From Calothrix membranacea FACHB-236 (GTDB lineage Bacteria > Cyanobacteriota > Cyanobacteriia > Cyanobacteriales > Nostocaceae), in contig NZ_JACJPX010000071.1 in NCBI RefSeq assembly GCF_014696315.1, positions 1-42,416 of the forward strand: 42,416 bases of DNA, written 5' to 3'. The notes below the pieces were generated by a model. The model searched no databases. It saw only the letters and a list, made by a program, of their open reading frames with translations, and was not told where the DNA came from. The stretch's first letter is position 1; the number at the start of each line of letters is the position of its first letter. Position numbers and translations under genes: made by a program. Positions 8,979-17,159 of the stretch are shown piece by piece.

Positions 8979-9677
8979 ATGAGCGCTATTGAAACAAATC
9001 CTTCTACCTCAATAGGAATTGTATTGTTCCCTAATGTAACGCAGTTAGATTTTACAGGGCCATACGAAGTTTTTGCCAAATTACCCAATACAAGTTTATA
9101 TCTGCTAGCGGAAACTCTAGAACCTATCCGCAGCGATCGCGGTTTGACGTTTTTACCTGACACCACTTTTGCTCAATCTCCACCTTTAGATGTGTTGTTT
9201 GTCCCCGGAGGGCCAGGTATTGATGCCAAACTAGAAGATAGAAATTTTCTCGATTTCCTGAAAACTCAAGCACAAACAGCCCGCTACATAACATCTGTTT
9301 GCACTGGTTCTCTGCTGCTAGGTGCGGCTGGGTTACTCCAAGGCTATTGCGCCACTACTCACTGGCTATCCCTGGATTTATTGGGGTTATTCGGCGTTGA
9401 GGTAGTACAACAACGAGTTGTCATCGATCGCGATCGCATTACAGGCGGTGGTGTCACATCAGGAATTGATTTTGCGTTAGTGATAGCTGCGGAATTATTC
9501 GGTGATGTAATAGCCCAATCAATTCAACTAGGAATAGAATACAATCCCCAAGCTCCCTTTAACAGTGGTTCTCCCCACACTGCGCCGGAGGCTGTGATTA
9601 ACAACGTCAAAGCTGCTAGCCAAAATCGCCAAGATACACGTCGGCAAATCATTCAAAAGATAGTTGCCCAATTGTAA
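8979..9677 (+). CDS. DJ-1/PfpI-family protein, isonitrile hydratase-like
   Basis: 232 residues, matching the size of Pseudomonas InhA-type isonitrile hydratase. The DJ-1/PfpI fold is shown by IGIVLFPNVTQLDFTGPYEVF, LFVPGGPGID and the nucleophile elbow ITSVCTGSLLLGAAGLL with Cys108. It continues into ATTHW and ITGGGVTSGIDFAL, all characteristic of the InhA branch. Unlike GlxA regulators it has no AraC DNA-binding domain. Isonitrile hydratase converts an isonitrile to an N-substituted formamide; other members of the branch are uncharacterised, so the substrate is only suggested. It is a single gene followed by a strong stem-loop repeat. Confidence 0.83.
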   Translation: MSAIETNPSTSIGIVLFPNVTQLDFTGPYEVFAKLPNTSLYLLAETLEPIRSDRGLTFLPDTTFAQSPPLDVLFVPGGPGIDAKLEDRNFLDFLKTQAQTARYITSVCTGSLLLGAAGLLQGYCATTHWLSLDLLGLFGVEVVQQRVVIDRDRITGGGVTSGIDFALVIAAELFGDVIAQSIQLGIEYNPQAPFNSGSPHTAPEAVINNVKAASQNRQDTRRQIIQKIVAQL

Positions 9678-9795
9678 AGTCTCTAATCTTATAATTAGTC
9701 AATTATTTCACAATTTTTTCGGCAATTAAATTTAGAAAAATATGTGTTTGAAAACACTGTATTCTTAGCTTTATTACCAACTTATTTGAAAAATT

Positions 9796-9828
9796 AGATC
9801 CCCGACTTCTTTGAGAAGTCGGGGATCT
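9796..9828. repeat. Stem-loop repeat, 15-bp stem (copy 1)
   Basis: Perfect stem: AGATCCCCGACTTCT pairs with 9814-9828 around a TTG loop. It lies in the roughly 310-bp gap (9678-9987) between the DJ-1 gene and the broken TauE gene; the rest of that gap is AT-rich with nothing else recognisable. A second member with paired base changes is at 31661-31693. It could serve as a terminator for the DJ-1 gene but lacks a uridine tract, so a dispersed repeat is the better label. Confidence 0.88.
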
Positions 9829-9987
9829 TGACACCGATATTACCAACTTATTTGTTACCAGCATTATCTAAAATTTTACTAAAAATATTGGTATAAAATG
9901 TTGCTATTTTTAAGAATTAATAAGTAAGAAAATAATTAATAAATCAACTCATAAAATACTAAATATCAGTCTTTTAAAAATTAAATT

Positions 9988-10792
9988 GTGGATATTTTGC
10001 AGATAATTCTGCTGGCTGGAATATTTTTCTTTGCCAGCATTCTTAGCGTGATTGCTGGTAGCACATCGCTGATTACTGTGCCTGTAATGTTGGAATTTGG
10101 CATAGAACCCCGAACTGCGATCGCTACCAATATGTTTGCATTAACTTTAATGAGTATAGGCGGGACACTACCTTTCATTGGCAAAAAAGTAATTAGCCCT
10201 AAACGCTTACCATTACTAACATTATTAACTATATTAGGGTCATTTTTAGGAGCATTATTGGTACTGATTTTGCCATCTAAATCAATGCCATTGATAATTT
10301 CTGTATCAATGATAGTAGTAGCTATATTATCAGTGTTTAATCGTCATGCTGGAGTCACACCCTCTCAAGTAATACCTCCACGGATTGCATAAATTGCAGG
10401 CTATGTAGTGACGTTTATCCTTGGTATTTATGGAGGTTTTTTTAGTGGTGGTTATGTAACTCTACTCACAGCAGCTTATGTTATGCTGTTTCGGATGACA
10501 TTTGTAGAAGCGATCGCAACTACTAAATTTATCAATATATTTTCTTCCTTAATCGCCACCATCATTTTTTTTACAACAAGGGATAGTAAATTACGATTTA
10601 GGAATAATTCTTGGCACTACAATGTTTATAGGTGGCATAATTGGCGGACGTTTAACTCTCAAATTGAGTAATGTCTGGTTACAACGTATTTATTTAATAG
10701 TAGTAGGTATCCTAGCTTTTGTCACATTGCGGAAATCTCAATCACAAAATCACTCAGCAATTACAATTAATTTATTAACACCTTCAGCTTAA
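9988..10792 (+). pseudogene. TauE/SafE-family exporter, disrupted (copy 2)
   Basis: Recognisable TauE/SafE protein split by two lesions. From the GTG at 9988, half 1 reads FFFASILSVIAGSTSLITVPVML and NMFALTLMSIGG. It stops at TAA 10390-10392, immediately inside a partial duplication (ATTGCATAA followed by ATTGCA, 10384-10398) that looks like a 9-bp insertion. Reading on in the same frame gives the second half (ILGIYGGFFSGGY, ATTKFINIFSS). At a run of eight T (10565-10572) the family match moves to the +1 frame, continuing LGIILGTTMFIGGIIGG to TAA at 10790-10792. Correcting both restores one protein of the usual length. Two independent lesions argue for a real pseudogene, although the T run could be a sequencing error. 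Confidence 0.85.
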
Positions 10793-10854
10793 AATGTAAC
10801 ATTATACAACCAAACATCCTGGAGAGGAATTCCGCATTTCTGACAAGCACCAAA

Positions 10855-10925
10855 CGTCCAAAAATTCAAGGTGCATTAGCCTACCCTGCGGGAACGCTAA
10901 AAGCGAACGGCATAACACACCCTAC
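10855..10925. repeat. Dispersed intergenic repeat
   Basis: The segment containing CTGCGGGAACGCTAAAAGCG and CATAACACACCCTACC resembles the degenerate intergenic repeats found in many copies in Nostoc-type genomes; related pieces occur at about 37895-37930. No coding potential. It lies between the broken exporter and the 3' end of the HEAT-repeat gene. Confidence 0.5.
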
Positions 10926-10950
10926 CTCGATTTAATTACGAATTCTCAAT

Positions 10951-11940
10951 TTATGTTCTCGTTCCTTCTCCGATTTTTTGAATTGCCTTTTGTGCGTAGA
11001 TACTAACTTCCCGATCAGGATCATCTAGTGCTTGTTGTAGGGCGTTGATAGCTTCAGTTTTACCAAAATTACCCAGAGCGATTGCGCGGAGCGCAGTGCC
11101 TAAGGCAATCGCAGCGTCTTTTCTCACATCCGAATATTCATCTGTTAACGCTTCAATAAGTGCAGGTAAAGACTGTGCATCAGGTATTTTCTGTAATACT
11201 TGAATAGCAAATTTTCTTACCTGCCAATGTTCATCTTTAACGGCAATTAATACATGAGGAATAACTTTGGCATCAGCATAAAGCGCTAGAGATTTGGCAG
11301 CATTGCGGCGTACTTGCCAATCGGTATCATTAGTTAATGCATTACCAAGTAAATCTACTATCTCTGCATCTGCCAAATGCCCTAACGTCAGCGCCGCCGC
11401 ACGACGTACATTGTCATCGCGATCGCTCATTAAAGATAAAGCTGGCGGGCATATCTGCACTTGATTGAGATAGCTAAGAGTAGTCACAGCCGCTTCTCGT
11501 AGTTGGGGATGTTCCGAGTTAAAGAAGGATAGCACCGCCGGGAGAGACTGAGCATCATGTATCTTTCGCAACAGAATTAACACATTCAGTTGGAGGTTAA
11601 TATCCGGTTGCTGTAAAGCATCTAGCAACAGCAGCAAATCTTCTGAAGATACCAACTCACCCAAAGCCGATAGCGCCTCACTGCGAACTTCTGCATCTGG
11701 TGAAGCTAAACATGGTAATAAAGCCGGAACAGTGGCGGGATTAGCAATTTCCCAGAGTGCGGTGACAGCGATTTTTTGCACGGCTGTGCTTTCATCTTGT
11801 AAAGCAACAATTAGCGCATCAATTGCCGTCTCATCCCCCAAGTGTTGCAGGGTTTTTACCGCCACTAAGCGATCGCTAACATCAGGCGATCGCAACATTT
11901 CCAACCATTCATTTAATTCAGACTCTATATTTGTTGACAT
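10951..11940 (-). CDS. HEAT-repeat (PBS-lyase-type) protein of the AprA-like cluster
   Basis: 329 residues made almost entirely of about ten HEAT-like repeats of roughly 31 residues (for example DEHWQVRKFAIQVLQKI, ALIEALTDEYSDVRKDAA), each with the conserved Asp/Val/Arg positions of the PBS-lyase HEAT family. There is no signal peptide, so it should be a cytoplasmic alpha-solenoid scaffold or chaperone. It is the last gene of the minus-strand run that includes the AprB-like ferredoxin and AprA-like flavoprotein. The family includes phycobilin lyase subunits, but no phycobilisome gene is nearby. I infer a role in assembling, or acting as a subunit of, the flavoprotein/ferredoxin complex; that is a hypothesis from context. 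Confidence 0.88.
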   Translation of the reverse strand: MSTNIESELNEWLEMLRSPDVSDRLVAVKTLQHLGDETAIDALIVALQDESTAVQKIAVTALWEIANPATVPALLPCLASPDAEVRSEALSALGELVSSEDLLLLLDALQQPDINLQLNVLILLRKIHDAQSLPAVLSFFNSEHPQLREAAVTTLSYLNQVQICPPALSLMSDRDDNVRRAAALTLGHLADAEIVDLLGNALTNDTDWQVRRNAAKSLALYADAKVIPHVLIAVKDEHWQVRKFAIQVLQKIPDAQSLPALIEALTDEYSDVRKDAAIALGTALRAIALGNFGKTEAINALQQALDDPDREVSIYAQKAIQKIGEGTRT

Positions 11941-12065
11941 TGAAGAAATAATTATTAAGTAGAGCGCGATCGCCTTTTAAGTGAGTGAACCACTAATCAT
12001 ACTGTAGGGTAGGCATTACTATTAACAATTGGGCATTGTGTCCCAATTTTTTTGGAACTATATCT

Positions 12066-12293
12066 TTACCTTAATAAGAAAGGAATTTGCACCTTAATGG
12101 CATTTGTTGGACATTCCCTTTCGCAAGGAAGACAAAACCAGCATTCGTCATATTTCATATATGCTTTGCCAGTTTCCGGATTTTTGGCTAGTACATCCAG
12201 TGGACAAACTTCAATACAAACTCTACATTTTTCTAAACATTTAGACTCGTCCACAATCACGGGAACATCTACTCTTTGATTAATTAAAGCCAT
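12066..12293 (-). CDS. AprB-like 2[4Fe-4S] ferredoxin
   Basis: 75 residues with eight cysteines in two cluster motifs. The first is C19-x3-C23-x2-C26-x3-C30-P, with one residue more than the usual CxxC spacing; the second is C51-x2-C54-x2-C57-x3-C61-P. The second half (CWFCLPCERECP, then TNAIKV) resembles the beta subunit of adenylylsulfate reductase. The protein is only half the length of AprB and lacks its C-terminal tail. AGAGG precedes the ATG on the minus strand. Gene order places it with the AprA-like flavoprotein, for which it is the natural electron-transfer partner, although the methyltransferase gene sits between them. A stand-alone bacterial-type ferredoxin is the alternative. Confidence 0.9.
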   Translation of the reverse strand: MALINQRVDVPVIVDESKCLEKCRVCIEVCPLDVLAKNPETGKAYMKYDECWFCLPCERECPTNAIKVQIPFLLR

Positions 12294-12388
12294 GTGATAC
12301 CTCTGTAATTGTTAGTAGATTTTTCTTCTCAGCAATGCCCACCCTACAGCAAGACTAATATTTCACGAAGAATTTATGTATGATATTT

Positions 12389-13186
12389 TTAGTTAACAAT
12401 CTTTGCTTTAAAAAAACGATAACCTGCATCAATTTCTGTAACCTGACGAATATCTCCATACTTTGCATCCCATTCCCCACTACTTAAATCTGCTGCAAGA
12501 GATTTAACACCAGATGCAATTAAATCAGCATTACCTAAAGCAAAAGAAGATATTCCAGCGCGCACTTCTGCTTGAAGATATAACTCAGGTCGTCTCCAAG
12601 CAGCTGCAGCAAATAAATCAGATAAATTGTAGGGTAACATCAAAGGTATGACTTCAATTCTCCTTTGAGTATTCTGCTCAATTAAACTGGTAATTTCATG
12701 CAGTGGGAGAAATTTTAATGCATCTTCCCACATCCAAGGGAAATAATCATATAACCATATTCTTTGAGCAAATCTAATATCAAAACTTAGCAATATAATT
12801 GGCCCATCCCGAATAATCCGGTGCATTTCTTGAAAGGCTTTATCTAAATCCGAAAAATGATGAATTGTCAGAATACTAATCACTCCATCAACAGATTTAT
12901 CGGCTAAAGGTAAAGCTTCTGCATAGCCATTAAACCATTGCACTTGTGGATGTGCTAATGCTTGTTGGCGCATTATCAATGATGGTTCAACCGCATAAAC
13001 AGAAAATCCTCGATTAGCTAGCGCCTGTGAATAACCACCAGTTCCCGCGCCAATATCAGCAATCAGACTACCTGGTGGTAAATTGAGTAAGTCGATTATC
13101 TTCTGCACAATGCGATAGTCAGGGATGCGAGTTGTTGTATATTGTTGACCAATGGAATCATAAAGAGGCATTTGCACATTTCTCAT
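12389..13186 (-). CDS. Class I SAM-dependent methyltransferase of the AprA-like cluster
   Basis: 265 residues with a clear Methyltransf_11 core: LIADIGAGTGGYSQALA (motif I, near residues 41-57), VYAVEPSLIMRQQAL, and VDGVISILTIHHFSDLDKAF. The C-terminal part (WMWEDALKFLPLHE, YLQAEVRAGISSFAL) has no assigned function. It lies 45 bp downstream of the AprA-like gene and 95 bp upstream of the ferredoxin on the same strand. Its placement inside the redox cluster suggests that it methylates a substrate, intermediate or product of that system. A chance insertion cannot be excluded without comparative data. Confidence 0.82.
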   Translation of the reverse strand: MRNVQMPLYDSIGQQYTTTRIPDYRIVQKIIDLLNLPPGSLIADIGAGTGGYSQALANRGFSVYAVEPSLIMRQQALAHPQVQWFNGYAEALPLADKSVDGVISILTIHHFSDLDKAFQEMHRIIRDGPIILLSFDIRFAQRIWLYDYFPWMWEDALKFLPLHEITSLIEQNTQRRIEVIPLMLPYNLSDLFAAAAWRRPELYLQAEVRAGISSFALGNADLIASGVKSLAADLSSGEWDAKYGDIRQVTEIDAGYRFFKAKIVN

Positions 13187-13231
13187 TAATCATTAAAGAA
13201 AAGGTTTATCTGCGGTTAATTATTCATTAAC

Positions 13232-14941
13232 TTATTTAACTGCTACATCATAAACCTCTCTACCTAAATCCACATCCACAATATAAGGTTCAACATCACG
13301 CTTAAATAACACCATTTCCCCCGCTGCATTCTTCTTCAAATTTACATGACAAAACCACTCTTGATTATTCTTCTCAGGAAAATCTAAGTGATAATGATAA
13401 AGCCCCCAACGGCTTTCTCGTCGATATAAAGATGCTCTTGCAGCCATCTCCGCACAATCTCTAATAAAATGCACCTCCATACAGCGCATCAGTTCATGCG
13501 GATCGCGCGCTCCCATTTGCGCCAAAGCGTCATGATAACGCACAAAACTATTCAGCCCAATTTCCATTTTGTAATTTGATTTTGGCGGTTGTAAATAATC
13601 GTTTACTAGTCGCCGTAACTTATATTCAACCTGAGTATGGGGAATGCCATTAGGCTGATTTAATGGTGCATAAATTCTCACTTTTTCTGCATCTAAAAAT
13701 TCAGTATCAGGTTCTAAATGTTCCAAATCTTTGATGTAATCAATTGCATGAGTTCCTGCCAAACGCCCATATACAAATGCCCCAATCATATAGTTATGAG
13801 GAACACTCGCCATATCTCCAGCCGCATACAATCCTGGTACAGTAGTTTCTGCTTTTTCATTCACCCACACACCAGAAGCACTATGTCCACTACACAACCC
13901 AATTTCCGAGATATTCATCTCAATTCCATGAGTGCGGTAGTTTTCGCCTCTACCCTCGTGAAATCTTCCCCGGCTTGGTCTTTCATTTGACCATAAAATA
14001 GACTCAATTTCCGAAATTGTATCTTCATCCAAATGCGTCATTTTTAACTGAATTGGCCCTTTACCAGAGTTCAATTCTTTCCAAATTTCTAGCATCATTT
14101 GCCCACTCCAATAATCACAATTAATGAAGCGGTGTCCTTCTGCGTTGGCAGTATATGCGCCAAAAGGCCCAGCAACATAAGCGCAAGCAGGGCCGTTGTA
14201 GTCTTTAATTAAGGGATTAATTTGGAAGCATTCAATGTTACTTAATTCTGCGCCTGCATGGTAAGCCATTGAGTAACCATCACCCGCATTCGTGGGGTTT
14301 TCGTAAGTCCCGTAGAGGTAGCCTGATGCAGGTAATCCCAACCTTCCGCAAGCACCAGTGCAAAGAATGACGGCTTTAGCTTGGATAACAACAAAATCAC
14401 CACCACGTACATCAAACCCAACCGCACCGATCGCCCTTCCTTCTCTTACCAAAACCCTAGTCGCCATAACGCGGTTGGTAACATTAACTTTATGGCGCTT
14501 CACCTGTCGGGTAAGAATGGTTTTTAAATCTTTGCCTTCAGGCATAGGCAATACATATTTGCCTACCCTATGCACTTGCTTAACATCGTAATTGCCTTGG
14601 GGGTCTTTTTGGAACTTCACACCCCAACTTTCTAGTTCTTGAATAGTTTCATAGCCTAGCAAGGCGGTTTGATAGACAGCTTTTTGATGGAGAATCCCAT
14701 CATTCGCAATGGTGACTTCGCGTACATACTGTTCTGGCGTAGAGTATCCAGGGATAACAGCTGTATTTACGCCATCCATTCCCATTGCGATCGCACCACT
14801 CCGCCGAATATTAGCCTTCTCCAAAATCAGGACATCTGCCGCCGGATTAGCCTGTTTCGCCTTAATTCCCGCCATCGTCCCCGCCGTACCACCGCCAATC
14901 ACTAGTACATCGGTTTTTATCAATTGTGTAGTTATTTCCAT
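13232..14941 (-). CDS. AprA-like FAD flavoprotein (fumarate reductase/APS reductase alpha superfamily)
   Basis: 569 residues. An N-terminal FAD-binding Rossmann motif, DVLVIGGGTAGTMAGIKA (residues 11-28), is followed by RRSGAIAMGMDGVNTAV, which mirrors the RSGAVAQG...NTY region of adenylylsulfate reductase alpha. GRLGLPASGYLYGTYENPT and GLYAAGDMASVPH are superfamily FAD contacts. It is shorter than true AprA (about 640 residues). Because cyanobacteria reduce sulfate through PAPS reductase, a dissimilatory APS reductase role is unlikely. It is preceded in the same direction by an SsuA-like binding protein and followed by a methyltransferase, an AprB-like ferredoxin and a HEAT protein. I infer an oxidoreductase acting on an imported organosulfur compound; the substrate and direction of reaction are unknown. 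Confidence 0.88.
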   Translation of the reverse strand: MEITTQLIKTDVLVIGGGTAGTMAGIKAKQANPAADVLILEKANIRRSGAIAMGMDGVNTAVIPGYSTPEQYVREVTIANDGILHQKAVYQTALLGYETIQELESWGVKFQKDPQGNYDVKQVHRVGKYVLPMPEGKDLKTILTRQVKRHKVNVTNRVMATRVLVREGRAIGAVGFDVRGGDFVVIQAKAVILCTGACGRLGLPASGYLYGTYENPTNAGDGYSMAYHAGAELSNIECFQINPLIKDYNGPACAYVAGPFGAYTANAEGHRFINCDYWSGQMMLEIWKELNSGKGPIQLKMTHLDEDTISEIESILWSNERPSRGRFHEGRGENYRTHGIEMNISEIGLCSGHSASGVWVNEKAETTVPGLYAAGDMASVPHNYMIGAFVYGRLAGTHAIDYIKDLEHLEPDTEFLDAEKVRIYAPLNQPNGIPHTQVEYKLRRLVNDYLQPPKSNYKMEIGLNSFVRYHDALAQMGARDPHELMRCMEVHFIRDCAEMAARASLYRRESRWGLYHYHLDFPEKNNQEWFCHVNLKKNAAGEMVLFKRDVEPYIVDVDLGREVYDVAVK

Positions 14942-14962
14942 CTAATCACCTGAGTTGAGAAT

Positions 14963-15018
14963 GGGGATTGGGGACTGGGGACTGGGGATTGGGGATTGGG
15001 GATTGGGGACTGGGGACT
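14963..15018. repeat. Heptanucleotide STRR array, GGGGAYT x8
   Basis: Eight exact head-to-tail heptads, each GGGGATT or GGGGACT, in the gap between the SsuA-like and AprA-like genes. The arrangement is typical of the STRR class in heterocystous cyanobacteria. The G-rich strand is the one not transcribed into the operon's mRNA, so the operon RNA would be C-rich here. Confidence 0.95.
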
Positions 15019-15049
15019 GGAGGATTGAGGGACAATGAGATAAATTTCC

Positions 15050-15077
15050 ATTACCAATTACCAATTACCAATTACCC
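15050..15077. repeat. Heptanucleotide STRR array, ATTACCM x4
   Basis: Four head-to-tail heptads (ATTACCA three times, then ATTACCC), 31 bp after the GGGGAYT array and 12 bp before the 3' end of the SsuA-like gene. Two different heptad families therefore share a single 148-bp intergenic gap inside one operon. Confidence 0.95.
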
Positions 15078-15089
15078 ATACCCCATTTC

Positions 15090-16199
15090 CTAATTCCGCC
15101 AAACTATGTCCTTAACATTAATTTGCTTCGGTATAAGTTTGATTTTGTAGAATGCATCCGCAATCTCTTGCTGTTTTGCAATTACTTCATCGGTAAGTGT
15201 CAGCACACCATAATCGCGCCGCTTTTCTGCTACCTCTAAAACAGCTGCATCAATACCCAATGTAGGCGAGAGGAATTTCGCCACTTCACTAGGATTATTC
15301 TTGGCCCAGTCACTAGTCTTTTTCACTTCATCTAAAACTATTTTCAAAGTATCTGTATGAGCATCTACAAAAGATTTAGCAGCCAAATAATAACCACGAT
15401 TCGGCGCTAATCCGGTTGCGTCGGTTAAAGTGCGTGCGCCTGTGGCTTTTTCTGCTAAAGCTAAATAAGGGTCCCAAATTGCCCAAGCATCAACGTTTTT
15501 ACCTTCAAACGCAGCACGTCCATCAGCAGGTTGGAGGGTAACTGCTTGGATGTCAGTATATTGCAATCCGGCTTTTTCTAGAGCTTTCACTACTAGGTAG
15601 TTCGTGTTAGAACCTTTGGCGAAAGCCACTTTTTTACCTTTGAGATCCGCCACTGTTTTAATCGGAGAATCTTTGTGAACAAGGATGGCTTCAGCTTTCG
15701 TACTCCAAGGATCGTAAGCTACATAAACTAAAGGCATACCTGCAGCTTGGGCAAATATTGGTGGTGATTCTCCTGTGTAGCCGAAGTCTATACTACCGGA
15801 GTTGATAGCTTCTAACATTGGTGGGCCTGATGGAAATTCACTCCAGGTAACAGAAGCACCCGCAGCTGCCAAAGCCTTTTCTAAATCTCCTCTGGTTTTC
15901 AATGCGCTTAAAATAGTTCCCGCTTTCTGAAATCCGATTCTAACTGCATTACTACTAACTGCTGGACTTTGATTAGGTGTTGATGTTGCCTGTTCTGTGG
16001 GTGTTGTTGTTGCTTGCTGCGTTGTGCTGGAAGAACAAGCGGAAACAAATAAAACTAAACCAAGACCCACTGCAAACAATAAAGAAAAAAGCCGGATTCT
16101 TCTGTGCTGAAAGTTCTGGAAAAAGCGGAGAAAAATGTTTAATATTCGAGATAGAAAGCACTGGGACAACATAAATACTTTGCTTCTAATGGTAAACAC
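15090..16199 (-). CDS. ssuA: SsuA-like sulfonate ABC transporter substrate-binding lipoprotein (copy 1)
   Basis: 369 residues. A basic N terminus and hydrophobic segment lead to a lipobox ending FVSAC with Cys55, so the mature protein is probably membrane-anchored in the periplasm. A Ser/Thr-rich linker follows. The type-2 binding fold starts at VRIGFQKAGTILSALKTRG and includes MLEAINSGSIDFGYTGESPPIFAQAAG, the aliphatic-sulfonate branch signature, then ADLKGKKVAFAKGSNTNYLVVKALEKAG and VDAWAIWDPY. It heads the minus-strand run with the AprA-like gene, which makes it the probable importer component for that system's substrate. The long N-terminal extension suggests a later Met (for example residue 10) might be the true start. 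No permease or ATPase is adjacent. Confidence 0.88.
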   Translation of the reverse strand: MFTIRSKVFMLSQCFLSRILNIFLRFFQNFQHRRIRLFSLLFAVGLGLVLFVSACSSSTTQQATTTPTEQATSTPNQSPAVSSNAVRIGFQKAGTILSALKTRGDLEKALAAAGASVTWSEFPSGPPMLEAINSGSIDFGYTGESPPIFAQAAGMPLVYVAYDPWSTKAEAILVHKDSPIKTVADLKGKKVAFAKGSNTNYLVVKALEKAGLQYTDIQAVTLQPADGRAAFEGKNVDAWAIWDPYLALAEKATGARTLTDATGLAPNRGYYLAAKSFVDAHTDTLKIVLDEVKKTSDWAKNNPSEVAKFLSPTLGIDAAVLEVAEKRRDYGVLTLTDEVIAKQQEIADAFYKIKLIPKQINVKDIVWRN

Positions 16200-16359
16200 C
16201 TATGCAACACCAGATAATCAACAGCCATTTGACTGTTTAATAGTGGATTTGAGTGATAAAAATATCACCAAAATAACAATCTGTCTCTTAGATATTGCTA
16301 AGAAACCTGGAAAAATATTGCTTACTTTTGCAAGCGATGGAATGATTTAAAAATAATAC

Positions 16360-16391
16360 TACGGTATATTTACCAAAATACAGTAAATTGC
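16360..16391 (+). promoter_or_regulatory. Composite motif, site 1 (TACGGTAT-N12-ACAGTA)
   Basis: TACGGTAT at 16360-16367, then 12 bases, then ACAGTA at 16380-16385; a further GCGGTA follows at 16390. Repeats are spaced by 19 and 10 bases, about two and one helical turns. The site lies in the 224-bp divergent gap between the SsuA-like operon (-) and a methyltransferase gene (+), 33 to 64 bases before the latter. It shares the 12-mer AATACTACGGTA with the site upstream of the SsuD-like gene. This is the same composite element as at 18079, 21107, 21315, 35560 and 35797. Its function as a regulator site is inferred. Confidence 0.55.
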
Positions 16392-16423
16392 GGTAAAATT
16401 TCTCAGGAGATGTAAAGCTGGTA

Positions 16424-17113
16424 ATGACCAAGCAAATTCTAGAACAACAAATTGCCTACTATAGTGCTAGAGCCAACGAATATGATCAATGGTTCTATCG
16501 CCTTGGTCGTTATGATCGTGGAGAGGAAATCAATCAGCGTTGGTTTCAAGAAGTTGATATTGTCAAACAAGCCTTACATCAAATTGGACAATTCGATAAA
16601 ATTTTAGAACTAGCTTGCGGAACAGGAATTTGGACGCAAGAACTGTTAAAAAATGGCAATAAAATTACTGCAATTGATGCTTCAGAAGAAGTAATTGCGA
16701 TTAATCGGAGCAAGTTAAATTCACAAAACATAGAATATCAGCAAATAGATTTATTTACATGGGAACCTAATGCTGAATATGATTTAGTATTTTTCTCTTT
16801 CTGGTTATCTCATGTGCCACCAGAATTATTAGAATCATTTTTAGTCAAAGTATATAAATCTGTACGTCTCGGCGGACAAGTATTTATTATTGATTCACGC
16901 TTTGAACCGACATCTACAGCGAATAACCATATTCTTAATGATGACGGTAATATTTACAAAAGCCGTAAATTAAATGATGGGAAAGAATTCCAAATTGTGA
17001 AAATTTTTTATCAACCAGATGCACTACACAAACATCTAGCACAAGTTGGTTTTAAGGCGGATGTAAAACTTACAGAGCATTATTTTATCTATGCTCATGC
17101 TACAAAGTTATAG
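16424..17113 (+). CDS. Class I SAM-dependent methyltransferase
   Basis: 229 residues with motif I ILELACGTGIWTQELLKNG (near residues 60-78), ITAIDASEEVIAINRSKL and YDLVFFSFWLSHVPPELLESFL. This small Methyltransf_25-like protein starts with an amphipathic helix (QIAYYSARANEYDQWFYRLG). Substrate unknown. It is divergent from the SsuA/AprA-like operon and convergent with the TauE gene. The composite regulatory motif is immediately upstream, so it may belong to the same regulon. Confidence 0.83.
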   Translation: MTKQILEQQIAYYSARANEYDQWFYRLGRYDRGEEINQRWFQEVDIVKQALHQIGQFDKILELACGTGIWTQELLKNGNKITAIDASEEVIAINRSKLNSQNIEYQQIDLFTWEPNAEYDLVFFSFWLSHVPPELLESFLVKVYKSVRLGGQVFIIDSRFEPTSTANNHILNDDGNIYKSRKLNDGKEFQIVKIFYQPDALHKHLAQVGFKADVKLTEHYFIYAHATKL

Positions 17114-17159
17114 AATTAATTTGTGAAGATATACAGTTATTCTCACCTGTTTAGCTTTT

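Noticed and set aside
13232-14941. True dissimilatory APS reductase (AprA)
   Set aside because: The protein is about 70 residues short, the partner lacks the AprB tail, and no sat, dsr or qmo gene is nearby. Cyanobacteria use PAPS reductase, so AprA-like is the safer call.
14963-15077. Regular tandem repeats that might be read as a CRISPR array
   Set aside because: The units are 7 bp, head-to-tail and without unique spacers; no cas gene is present. They fit the STRR class.
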